This document shows, one piece after another, positions 41,996 through 49,097 of a stretch of 64,000 bases of DNA (positions are counted from its first letter, which is position 1; each line of letters begins with the position of its first letter). This stretch comes from Hymenobacter tibetensis (GTDB taxonomy: Bacteria; Bacteroidota; Bacteroidia; Cytophagales; Hymenobacteraceae): the NCBI RefSeq assembly GCF_022827545.1, contig NZ_CP094669.1, positions 571,001-635,000 on the forward strand, read 5' to 3'. Under the pieces are notes generated by a model. The model was given only the letters and a program-made list of their open reading frames with translations. It searched no databases and was not told where the DNA came from. Both the position numbers and the translations under genes were made by a program.

Positions 41996-42250
41996 ATGAA
42001 AAAAGTATTGTTCCTCGCTCTGGCTGCTGCTTCATTCACCTTCACTTCTTGCGACAGCAAGACTGAAAACGCTACCGAAGCTGGTGCTGAAAACGTAGAA
42101 GCTTCCGGCGAAGCCAAAGCTGACGCTATGGAAGAGCAGGCTGATGCCGTTCGTGATTCTGCTGATGCTACTGCCGACAAAATGGAAGACGGCGCTGACG
42201 CTGCCGACGCTCCTGCTACTACGGCTCCTGCTACCGCTCCAGCCCAGTAA
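41996..42250 (+). CDS. Small Ala-rich lipoprotein
   Basis: An 84-residue predicted lipoprotein: MKKVLFLALAAASFTFTSC with lipobox FTSC, then a very acidic, alanine-rich helix (ENATEAGAENVEASGEAKADAM, EEQADAVRDSADATADKMED) ending APATAPAQ. Composition suggests an extended or coiled helix on the outer face of the membrane; no function recognised. The open frame from 41810 is only an in-frame extension across the intergenic gap. A strong terminator follows. Confidence 0.85.
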   Translation: MKKVLFLALAAASFTFTSCDSKTENATEAGAENVEASGEAKADAMEEQADAVRDSADATADKMEDGADAADAPATTAPATAPAQ

Positions 42251-42270
42251 TTTCTGCTGGTCTCTGACCA

Positions 42271-42310
42271 AAAAAGGGCTCCCCGATATGGGGAGCCCTT
42301 TTTGTTTTTT
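42271..42310 (+). terminator. Terminator of the small lipoprotein gene
   Basis: AAAAAGGGCTCCCC (42271-42284) pairs with GGGGAGCCCTTTTT (42290-42303) across GATAT, then GTTTTTTT. A textbook intrinsic terminator, also usable by the convergent gene. Confidence 0.92.
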
Positions 42311-42335
42311 TATGGGAGCTGGGTTACGGCTGATG

Positions 42336-42902
42336 TTAACCCAACCGTCGTTGCAGCAAGCCATCTACTACATCGAACAGCTTGCGCGGGGTATATGTGC
42401 GCCACGGCAACTCATCGAGCTGACCACCGAAGTTCACGTAGTTATCGATGTTGTACTGGCGCATTTCACGGATTACGTGCTCCTGAAAATTGACGGCCGC
42501 TATCCAGCCGTCTTCCACATCCTCGAACCACTCTTCATAATAATCATCCTCGGAGCCGTGGAAGTTGAACACATTTTCCCCTACGAGGATGAATTTGCGG
42601 ATGCCTTCATGCGTCATCACATCGATGATGTTGCGCTTGAGGTGCATGATGTCATTTTCAATGGCATCGTTCCACTCGCCAATAAACTCGATGACGGCAA
42701 TGCCCAATTCGTAATCCACGAACAGGATTTTCAGAAACAACGTGTCTGAGTCTAGACTGTCCCACTGCGGATGTATGTAATAGCCGTAAATCGTGTTAAC
42801 GTAGCTATCAAGGCTGTTTTCGGCCTCGAACAGCGGGGAACGGGGGTCTTCAGAAGCAGAATACTGCTCCATCCAAGCGTAGTGTGGTTCGATGGTGTGC
42901 AT
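42336..42902 (-). CDS. Acidic cytoplasmic protein of unknown function
   Basis: Not recognised. A 188-residue acidic protein without signal or membrane segment. Visible features are SPLFEAENSLDSYVNTIYGYYIHPQWDSL, an alternating hydrophobic stretch (TLFLKILFVDYELGIAVIEFIGEW), an acidic-aromatic segment EDDYYEEWFEDVEDGW, and WRTYTPRKLFDVVDGLLQRRLG. It shares the terminator of the convergent lipoprotein. I recall similar uncharacterised proteins in Cytophagales but cannot name a family. Confidence 0.75.
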   Translation of the reverse strand: MHTIEPHYAWMEQYSASEDPRSPLFEAENSLDSYVNTIYGYYIHPQWDSLDSDTLFLKILFVDYELGIAVIEFIGEWNDAIENDIMHLKRNIIDVMTHEGIRKFILVGENVFNFHGSEDDYYEEWFEDVEDGWIAAVNFQEHVIREMRQYNIDNYVNFGGQLDELPWRTYTPRKLFDVVDGLLQRRLG

Positions 42903-43045
42903 GGTAGTTACAATGTAGCGTAAGCTGCAGCTTATGCCGTATCGGAGGCCTTTGCTGCTGTAACTGCACTCAAACGTTCAGGGTTTCCGACAGCGCCACA
43001 AAATGCCCGCCTTTGCTAGCGCAGCAAGTAGACTAGGCCACTATA

Positions 43046-43843
43046 TTAGTGCTGAGCTGCCAGTGCTGCCCGCACCGAGCCATGCTGACGTAGCAGCGCC
43101 GCCGCGGCTTCCTGTTCAATGCCCAATTCATCCATCAGCATCCGCTCGCCCCGATCTACCAGCTTGGCATTGCTGAGCTGCATGTCAACCATTTTGTTGC
43201 CTTTCACGCGGCCCAGCCGAATAAACGTGGCCGTGGTGAGCATGTTGAGTGCCAGCTTCTGCGCCGTTCCAGCCTTGAGGCGTGTGCTGCCGGTTACAAA
43301 CTCGGGTCCGGTCACAACCTCAACTGGAAACTCCGCTGCTGCCGCCACTGCCGAATCTGCATTGCAGACAATGCAGCCCGTAGCCAAGCCGTGTTTACGG
43401 GCTTGCTCGAGGCCACCAATGACGTACGGCGTACGGCCCGAAGCCGCAATACCCACCACAATATCCTGGTCACTGATATTGTGTGCCTCTAGGTCTCGCC
43501 AGGCCTGTTGTGCATCGTCCTCGGCGTTTTCCACTGCTTTCCGAATGGCGGTATCACCCCCTGCAATCAGCCCGATTACTACGCCGTGTGGCACGCCAAA
43601 CGTAGGAGGACACTCTGAGGCATCTAGTATACCGAGTCGGCCGCTGGTACCCGCGCCAATATAGAATAGCCGGCCCCCCATTTTCAACCGAGCTACAGTC
43701 GCCTCCACCAACGCTTCCAGTTGGGGAAGCGCCTTTGCTACGGCCTGAGGCACGGTCTGATCTACGCTGTTCATACCCGCCAGCAGGTCATGCGTGGAAA
43801 GCGTTTCGAGATGGTTGAAGTAGGAGGGGCTTTCAGTGGACAT
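43046..43843 (-). CDS. murQ: N-acetylmuramic acid 6-phosphate etherase
   Basis: MurQ cleaves the lactyl ether of MurNAc 6-phosphate, giving GlcNAc 6-phosphate and lactate in cell-wall recycling. The 265-residue SIS-domain protein has GAGTSGRLGILDASECPPTFG (catalytic Glu77 in DASECPP) and ASGRTPYVIGGLEQARKHG, GSTRLKAGTAQKLALNMLTTATF and the family end MVDMQLSNAKLVDRGERML. It is about 30 residues shorter than E. coli MurQ. The gene lies 79 bases after the cytochrome b5-like gene on the same strand. No murP- or anmK-like gene adjoins. Confidence 0.93.
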   Translation of the reverse strand: MSTESPSYFNHLETLSTHDLLAGMNSVDQTVPQAVAKALPQLEALVEATVARLKMGGRLFYIGAGTSGRLGILDASECPPTFGVPHGVVIGLIAGGDTAIRKAVENAEDDAQQAWRDLEAHNISDQDIVVGIAASGRTPYVIGGLEQARKHGLATGCIVCNADSAVAAAAEFPVEVVTGPEFVTGSTRLKAGTAQKLALNMLTTATFIRLGRVKGNKMVDMQLSNAKLVDRGERMLMDELGIEQEAAAALLRQHGSVRAALAAQH

Positions 43844-43922
43844 ATCCTGGTAGAAAGGAGGGGCGGAAGAAAAGACGAAGGCAAATAAAGGCAGCAGCGC
43901 AGAAACAGCAGTGCCTCACGAG

Positions 43923-44240
43923 CTATTTCAACAGCCCAATAACTGAGAACTTATCGAACACGTTGGCATTGTGAGGAGCATCTTTGTCCAGTTCCGTGGT
44001 TAAGTCTTGGCCAGCCCAGTGTTCATAATGGTTGCCGCGCTTCCAGAGCCGGGAACGGGTAACATCATAAATCAATCCGTGGTAGGCAACCCAGATTTCG
44101 TCGCGGTCCTGCCCATTGCGAAGGGCTAGCTGACCTCGGCTATACATGGGTAGCTGCTCGGTGCCTGATGGTCGTATCGGCGTCGGTGTGGCGCTGGTGG
44201 TAGCGTCTTGCTGAGGTGAACTTGGCTTTTCCATCATCAA
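43923..44240 (-). CDS. Cytochrome b5-like heme-binding protein
   Basis: A 105-residue protein with a low-complexity N-terminus and a C-terminal cytochrome b5/steroid-binding-like domain at about residues 35-105: YSRGQLALRNGQDRDEIWVAYHGLIYDVT, then RLWKRGNHYEHWAGQDLT with candidate heme His residues and DAPHNANVF. It lacks the HPGG of classic b5 and matches the short prokaryotic predicted heme-binding group (COG4892-like). Start may be the third Met. It is 29 bases after the arginase-like gene, so it is probably co-transcribed. Electron donor or acceptor unknown. Confidence 0.8.
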   Translation of the reverse strand: MMMEKPSSPQQDATTSATPTPIRPSGTEQLPMYSRGQLALRNGQDRDEIWVAYHGLIYDVTRSRLWKRGNHYEHWAGQDLTTELDKDAPHNANVFDKFSVIGLLK

Positions 44241-44269
44241 CTAAAAACTAGCTGCCGTACCCCAATGGC

Positions 44270-45427
44270 TTACCCTAGGAGAGCTTGGGTCAAGAACCAG
44301 CGGTTGGGCATGTCGCCTTGGGCAGCATGAATGTAGTCTTCATAGCTGCACGGAATAATGCGCTTCACACTACTATTGGCCAGGCTCTCCACTTCCAGCC
44401 ACCACTTCTCAGTGTGCTTGGACTTGTAGAAAACGAGCTTGCCGGGTGTTTCATCGGTATCTGGCAGGCCTACCGCGTAGCGAATAAAACGCTTGCTTTG
44501 AAAGTCGGGTTCGGGGCAGCGGTGATAGTAGCCTTCCACGAAGTACCAGAGCATGGTAGCCAATGTAGCCGCGGCTAGGCCGTGTACATCATGGTCGGGG
44601 CGGTAGCCATAGAGGCCAAAAGAGGTAAGCTGGTCGTTAGTGCCCGCGTACCAGGCTAGCTTGGCTGCTTCCTCGTTGGTGAGCCCGAATGGGTTGGCCG
44701 GATAATAGCCAGGGGCATCGTTCCAGCGAATAGCAGCAATGTCGAAACTTACAAAGTCGGCGTGCCGCAATAGCGGCTCGGCTTGTCTGATGTCGTCGCG
44801 AATTTGGCCTAGGCGCAGTCGTTCAAAATGCATCTTCTCTAGCGCCGCCAACACCTCCGACGACACTAAATACTGCTGATGCGCTAATTGAGCGAAACTA
44901 AACAAGAAGTTCGGCTCGTGCATGAGCATGCGCCGCAGATGGCTGTCTTCGGCACGAGAACCAGCTTCCTGCGCCATGTCCACGCGGGCATCAATGGTAG
45001 CAAAGCTGATGGCCCGGTCCAGCGTCTCGTACGCCAGAAACTGTCCGTAATCAAGGTCATGTGAGCCACCCAGCAGAATAGGTACAGTACCGTGTTCCAA
45101 AAGGGCCGCAATAATTTCGCGCAGGCGTTGGTAGGTGTCGTCTAGCGTAAGTCCGGGGCGTAGGTTGCCTAAATCGGCCAGCCGGATACTGCCCGTGCCT
45201 CTCTGCAACTGGTAGAAACGCTGACGGACTTCATCGGCCCCGTGCAGAGCAGGAGCCCCAACGCCACTGCCCCGCCACTCATTCAACCCGATAAGGGCCA
45301 TGTCGGCGGTTCGCCAATCCGGGAATACGTCCAAAAAAGGCGTAACGCAGCTAGCTAGTGTACTAGAGGAAGAAGCAAAAGAAACTAGCTCTTCGGAGAG
45401 CGGGTTGAAAAAGATGGCCAGATTCAT
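44270..45427 (-). CDS. Arginase-fold protein (formimidoylglutamase-like) with altered metal motifs
   Basis: A 385-residue member of the arginase/agmatinase/formimidoylglutamase fold. Family landmarks are LIGLNEWRGSGVGAP at the start, the GGSHDLDYGQ strand, ISFATIDARVDMA, and SFDIAAIRWNDAPGYYPANPFGLTNEEA. Canonical enzymes read GGDHS, DAHxD and SxDxDxxDP, carrying two Mn ligand sets. Here Asp/His are replaced (GGSHD, DARVD, SFDIAAI), so a normal two-metal site seems unlikely. Bacteroidota carry such degenerate members annotated as formimidoylglutamase. Function uncertain. A TAGCTTTG box lies 26 bases upstream of the start. Confidence 0.8.
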   Translation of the reverse strand: MNLAIFFNPLSEELVSFASSSSTLASCVTPFLDVFPDWRTADMALIGLNEWRGSGVGAPALHGADEVRQRFYQLQRGTGSIRLADLGNLRPGLTLDDTYQRLREIIAALLEHGTVPILLGGSHDLDYGQFLAYETLDRAISFATIDARVDMAQEAGSRAEDSHLRRMLMHEPNFLFSFAQLAHQQYLVSSEVLAALEKMHFERLRLGQIRDDIRQAEPLLRHADFVSFDIAAIRWNDAPGYYPANPFGLTNEEAAKLAWYAGTNDQLTSFGLYGYRPDHDVHGLAAATLATMLWYFVEGYYHRCPEPDFQSKRFIRYAVGLPDTDETPGKLVFYKSKHTEKWWLEVESLANSSVKRIIPCSYEDYIHAAQGDMPNRWFLTQALLG

Positions 45428-45452
45428 CGGGCGCGGACAGTGCAGACTACGG

Positions 45453-45460
45453 CAAAGCTA
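45453..45460 (-). promoter_or_regulatory. -7 element of the arginase-like gene (TAGCTTTG)
   Basis: On the minus strand TAGCTTTG, a perfect TAnnTTTG, 25 bases before the start codon at 45427. No TTTG -33 element at the usual distance. Confidence 0.45.
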
Positions 45461-45625
45461 CATCAAATGCTGCCATACGCCACACGTAGCACGTAGGAGT
45501 AGGCTGTAAGCTAAACTTTACAACAAAAAAAAGTGGTTATTTAAGGCAGTTGTTCTGTGTACCTGCTTTATGTAGGTTGATCTAGGAACCTGACCTTCTC
45601 TGCCTAATACTCTCCCACCTTCCTC

Positions 45626-47407
45626 ATGGACATTCGTCGCACCTTCGATGTACTAACGCAACTTCAACAGCAGTTCAACAAACCGAACTGCTTTGCCGCC
45701 AAAATCAATGGTGAGTACACGCCCATCAGCACCGATACAGTAGTTGAGCAGGCGAATCTAGTAAGCCTGGGTCTTCGCCACCTTGGAGTGGCCAAAGACG
45801 ATAAGGTGGCTATCATTTCGATGAACCGCCCCGAATGGATGTTTGCCGACTTCGGCATTGCGCAGCTAGGAGCTACCAGCGTGCCCATGTACCCGAGCAT
45901 TACGGTGGAGGACTACAAGTACATTTTCTCTGATGCAGGCGTGAAAGCTGTCTTCGTGTCAGATAAGAAGCTGTTTGAAAAAGTGCGTGAAGCCACCCAG
46001 GGAATGAATATTCCGGCTGAGAACGTTTTCACTTTCGATAAAATCGAGGGAGCACGCCACTTCTCTGAGTTGCTAGAACTCGGCAAGCAAGGCAACCCCG
46101 CCGACCTGGAGCCGATAAAAGCCGCCGTGCAGCCCGATGACCTGTTGACGCTTATCTATACCAGCGGCACCACGGGCCAACCCAAAGGCGTGATGCTGAC
46201 GCACAACAACATCCTTAGCAATTGCCGCAACGCCCAGCGTTTCGTGCCAGTTACGAAGAACGATAAAGCCTTAAGCTTTTTACCGCTTTGCCACATTTTC
46301 GAGCGGATGGTTACCTACATCTATCTTATCAACGGTGTAAGTATTTACTATGCCGAGAGCATGGAAACCATTGCCGAGAACCTGCGAGAAGTGAAGCCTG
46401 AAATCTTCACGACAGTACCTCGCCTCCTAGAAAAAGTGTACGACAAGATTGTAGCGAAAGGCCACGAACAAACCGGCATCAAGAAAAGCCTGTTTTTCTG
46501 GGCCTTAGACCTGGGCTTGAAGTACGACAACCAGAAAGACAACGGCATTCTGTACAACACTCAATTGGCCCTGGCCAACAAGCTTATCTTCAGCAAATGG
46601 CGCGAAGCCTTGGGCGGCAACTTACGCTGTATTGTGAGCGGTGGCGGAGCGTTGCAGCCTCGGCTGGCCCGCGTATTCTGGGCGGGCGGCATTCGAGTGA
46701 TGGAGGGTTACGGCTTAACCGAAACCTCGCCCGTTATTGCCGTGGGTGGATACGAGCCCGAAAACAACATGATTGGCACCGTTGGTCCTATTATCGATAA
46801 CACCGAGGTGAAAATTGCAGCCGATGGCGAGATTCTCACCAAGTCGGAGTCAGTAATGAAAGGCTACTACAACAAGCCCGAGATGACCGCCAAGGAATTC
46901 GACGAGGAAGGCTGGTTCCATACCGGCGACATCGGCGAGATAGTGGAAGGGAAGTTTCTAAAAATCACCGACCGCAAAAAGGAAATGTTCAAAACCTCGG
47001 GTGGCAAGTATATTGCTCCGCAGGTGCTAGAAAGCAAAATCAAAGAGTCACCGCTCGTTGAGCAGTGCATGGTAGTTGGCGACGGGCAGAAATTTGCCTC
47101 CGCGCTTGTGATTCCCGCCTTCGATGACCTAAAGAACTGGTGCAAGCGCAACGGAGTGGACTGCAATTGTTCCACCGAGGACCTCGTGAAAAACGAGAAA
47201 GTGGTGAAGATGTACGAAGACCTAGTGCATAAGTACAACAACGGTTTTGCGCAGTGGGAACAGGTAAAGAAAATTGTGCTGTTACCTAAACTCTGGACCG
47301 TTGAAACTGGCGAGATGACACCCACCATGAAGGTGAAGCGCAAGGTCATCAGTGAGAACAACAAAGACCTGATAGAAAGCATCTATCATCACCCAGAACG
47401 CCGCTAA
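45626..47407 (+). CDS. fadD: Long-chain fatty-acid-CoA ligase
   Basis: Activates fatty acids to acyl-CoA with ATP. The 593-residue AMP-forming ligase has the P-loop TSGTTGQPKGV at residues 179-189, GYGLTETSPV, YYNKPEMTAKEFDEEGWFHTGDIG, and FLKITDRKKEMFKTSGGKYIAPQVLE with the hinge and catalytic Lys region near the C-terminus (TMKVKRK). It resembles the FadD15/long-chain type. It precedes the fatty-acid block; the collagen-like lipoprotein lies between it and the regulator gene. ATG at 45626. A strong terminator follows. Confidence 0.92.
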   Translation: MDIRRTFDVLTQLQQQFNKPNCFAAKINGEYTPISTDTVVEQANLVSLGLRHLGVAKDDKVAIISMNRPEWMFADFGIAQLGATSVPMYPSITVEDYKYIFSDAGVKAVFVSDKKLFEKVREATQGMNIPAENVFTFDKIEGARHFSELLELGKQGNPADLEPIKAAVQPDDLLTLIYTSGTTGQPKGVMLTHNNILSNCRNAQRFVPVTKNDKALSFLPLCHIFERMVTYIYLINGVSIYYAESMETIAENLREVKPEIFTTVPRLLEKVYDKIVAKGHEQTGIKKSLFFWALDLGLKYDNQKDNGILYNTQLALANKLIFSKWREALGGNLRCIVSGGGALQPRLARVFWAGGIRVMEGYGLTETSPVIAVGGYEPENNMIGTVGPIIDNTEVKIAADGEILTKSESVMKGYYNKPEMTAKEFDEEGWFHTGDIGEIVEGKFLKITDRKKEMFKTSGGKYIAPQVLESKIKESPLVEQCMVVGDGQKFASALVIPAFDDLKNWCKRNGVDCNCSTEDLVKNEKVVKMYEDLVHKYNNGFAQWEQVKKIVLLPKLWTVETGEMTPTMKVKRKVISENNKDLIESIYHHPERR

Positions 47408-47421
47408 GAGTAGTCAGATAT

Positions 47422-47457
47422 AAAAAGCCCCACTACCAAGCGGTAGTGGGGCTTTTT
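47422..47457 (+). terminator. Terminator of the acyl-CoA ligase gene
   Basis: AAAAAGCCCCACTACC (47422-47437) pairs perfectly with GGTAGTGGGGCTTTTT (47442-47457) across AAGC. A textbook intrinsic terminator. Confidence 0.93.
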
Positions 47458-47516
47458 ATATTCTATGAATTTGTATTATAAAGGAATGATGGGACTTACA
47501 AGGTGAAGAAAACGAC

Positions 47517-47524
47517 TAGTTTTG
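47517..47524 (+). promoter_or_regulatory. -7 element of the collagen-like lipoprotein gene (TAGTTTTG)
   Basis: TAGTTTTG is a perfect TAnnTTTG, 31 bases before the ATG. The -33 region has no TTTG at 19-21 bases. Predicted leader about 25 bases. Confidence 0.45.
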
Positions 47525-47554
47525 CCCCTCAATTTTTCAATCATACCAAATTAT

Positions 47555-48370
47555 ATGAATCAGTTTACTACTCTCTTATTATCGTCAGCCTGTGCGGTGG
47601 CACTGTTATCAGGCTGTAGCGGCAAAGACGGTGACCCAGGACCAGCTGGCGCTACGGGTGCCACGGGGGCTACCGGCCCCACTGGAGCCTCTGGCCAGAA
47701 TCTAACAGGAGCAATGTTTGGTTTTGTAACCGCAGTAGATGAGTTTGGAAGCCCTGTGGCCAAAAACGGTGTAACCGTTACGCTTGAGGGAGTGACTCCG
47801 GCTCTAAGTACTACCACTAATAGCGACGGACGGTATGAGTTTACTAATCTGCGCAACGGGACATATAATATTTCATTCAGTCGCACGGGTCTTTCCACTT
47901 ACCGCCGCCTTAGCATTGCCCACGTTGGTGGCGACCAACCTACTTTTTTAGGGGCTAGTTCGCTTACTGCTCCTTCTACCACCACATTCGGCACGGCTGT
48001 GGTGAATAGCATCTTTGGCAGTAGCGTTAACATCAGTATTCCCTATTCTAATTCAGTTGCTCCTAATAGCTATTTACTTCGTACTGCTATCTATGTGAGT
48101 GCTACTACTGGGGTAAACTCCACAAATGGTACCTTCTTGATGTATGCCTATCCGGCCTCAAGTTTGAATTCAAATTCAGGTACTATCAGTACTGCTATTT
48201 CCAAAAGTACATTGAATAACGCTGGCTTTGCAACCGGAACATCAGTGTACATGGTAGCATATGGAGTGCCTTATTTATTGACTGGCCAAACAGATGCTAC
48301 TACAGGAAAAACCACTTACAATGGGCTTAGCGCTACTTCGTCAAACCAAATAGGTTTTGTAGTGCCTTAA
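47555..48370 (+). CDS. Lipoprotein with collagen-like repeats and a carboxypeptidase-regulatory-like domain
   Basis: A 271-residue exported lipoprotein: signal MNQFTTLLLSSACAVALLSGC with lipobox LSGC, then about seven Gly-X-Y triplets (GKDGDPGPAGATGATGAT, GPTGASG), a carboxypeptidase-regulatory-like beta domain (residues 50-110: MFGFVTAVDEFGSPVAKNGVTVTLEG, DGRYEFTNLRNGTYNISFSRTGLSTY), and a Thr/Ser/Asn-rich second domain to the end. The gene is followed by a strong terminator and is separate from the fatty-acid genes. Likely a surface or adhesive protein; no enzyme motif. Confidence 0.88.
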   Translation: MNQFTTLLLSSACAVALLSGCSGKDGDPGPAGATGATGATGPTGASGQNLTGAMFGFVTAVDEFGSPVAKNGVTVTLEGVTPALSTTTNSDGRYEFTNLRNGTYNISFSRTGLSTYRRLSIAHVGGDQPTFLGASSLTAPSTTTFGTAVVNSIFGSSVNISIPYSNSVAPNSYLLRTAIYVSATTGVNSTNGTFLMYAYPASSLNSNSGTISTAISKSTLNNAGFATGTSVYMVAYGVPYLLTGQTDATTGKTTYNGLSATSSNQIGFVVP

Positions 48371-48383
48371 CCTGACTAATAGT

Positions 48384-48417
48384 GAGGAGAAGTCTTATAA
48401 CTTCTCCTCTTTTTTTA
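48384..48417 (+). terminator. Terminator of the collagen-like lipoprotein gene
   Basis: GAGGAGAAGT (48384-48393) pairs perfectly with ACTTCTCCTC (48400-48409) across CTTATA, followed by eight T residues. Confidence 0.92.
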
Positions 48418-48431
48418 TCGTAAGTTAGTAT

Positions 48432-48457
48432 GCAAGCATAACATATTTTCGTATGTT
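48432..48457 (+). promoter_or_regulatory. Candidate MarR operator over the -7 box of the marR gene
   Basis: A segment (48432-48454) repeated exactly at 52984-53006. Inside it and just past it lies AACATA-TTTTCG-TATGTT (48440-48457), a perfect six-base inverted repeat with six-base spacer, typical of MarR-dimer sites. TATTTTCG (48444-48451) within it resembles TAnnTTTG, so a bound dimer would block the promoter. The gene starts 22 bases after the palindrome. Confidence 0.6.
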
Positions 48458-48478
48458 TACCGGACTTCCTTCTTGCTG

Positions 48479-48958
48479 ATGAAACCCGAAGAAACCGTCG
48501 ATTATAACATAAAAGTTGCCTGGCACGCTATTTCGCGCATGTACAATACGCAGGCTGCCAAGCACGACATTACCACGAGCATTGGGTTCGTGTTATTGAA
48601 CATAGACCAGGAGAACGGCACGCCGGCAACGAAAATAGCGCCGTTGCTTGGACTTGAAACTCGCTCCCTAACGCGGATTCTACGCTCTATGGAGGAGAAG
48701 GGTCTCATCTACAAACAAGCCGACACACAAGACAAACGCTCGGTGCGCATTTTTCTGACCAAAGAAGGACTACGCGGCAAGGAGATTTCCCGTCAGACCG
48801 TGCGTCACTTCAATCTGAAGGTGCGCGAGAAGATTCCGCAAAACCAGCTGGATGTGATGTTCAAAGTGATTGGACAGATCACCGGCATGATTGAAAGCAA
48901 AACGCTTTTCGAGGACTTTCAATTAAAAACTATCCGCTCCGAGTCGCCTACGGCCTAG
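48479..48958 (+). CDS. MarR-family transcriptional regulator
   Basis: A 159-residue winged-helix regulator. Seen: N-terminal dimer helices, recognition region TPATKIAPLLGLETRSLTRILRSMEEKGLIYKQADTQDKRSVRIFLTKEG (DNA-binding helix-turn-helix and beta wing with DKRS) and C-terminal dimer helix (MFKVIGQITGMIE). MarR proteins usually repress, released by small ligands; here acyl-CoA or a fatty acid is likely by context (inference). It stands immediately before fadN, and the putative operator is also repeated before fadE. The TTG at 48473 was not used. Confidence 0.9.
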   Translation: MKPEETVDYNIKVAWHAISRMYNTQAAKHDITTSIGFVLLNIDQENGTPATKIAPLLGLETRSLTRILRSMEEKGLIYKQADTQDKRSVRIFLTKEGLRGKEISRQTVRHFNLKVREKIPQNQLDVMFKVIGQITGMIESKTLFEDFQLKTIRSESPTA

Positions 48959-49097
48959 CCGTTGACGACTCGGAGTTCTACATTATTGGCTGAACTATGT
49001 TAGTGTACATGCGTGAATAAAAACTCTGCATGACGAGTAGTTTAGTTTGCCTTTCTTCCCAGACTCTTTCATTTCTCACCCACTCATTCCCCCACGA

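Noticed and set aside
41419..42180. 253-codon open frame antisense across the end of der and the small lipoprotein gene
   Set aside because: Runs through two supported genes and an intergenic gap; no motif.
48997..49010. ATGT-N6-ACAT inverted repeat before fadN as a third MarR site
   Set aside because: Only four bases per arm and arms in the opposite order to the repeated motif; too weak to call.
49047..49097. Upstream in-frame ATG for fadN
   Set aside because: Adds 17 unconserved residues before the Rossmann start; the ATG at 49098 places the motif where the family has it.
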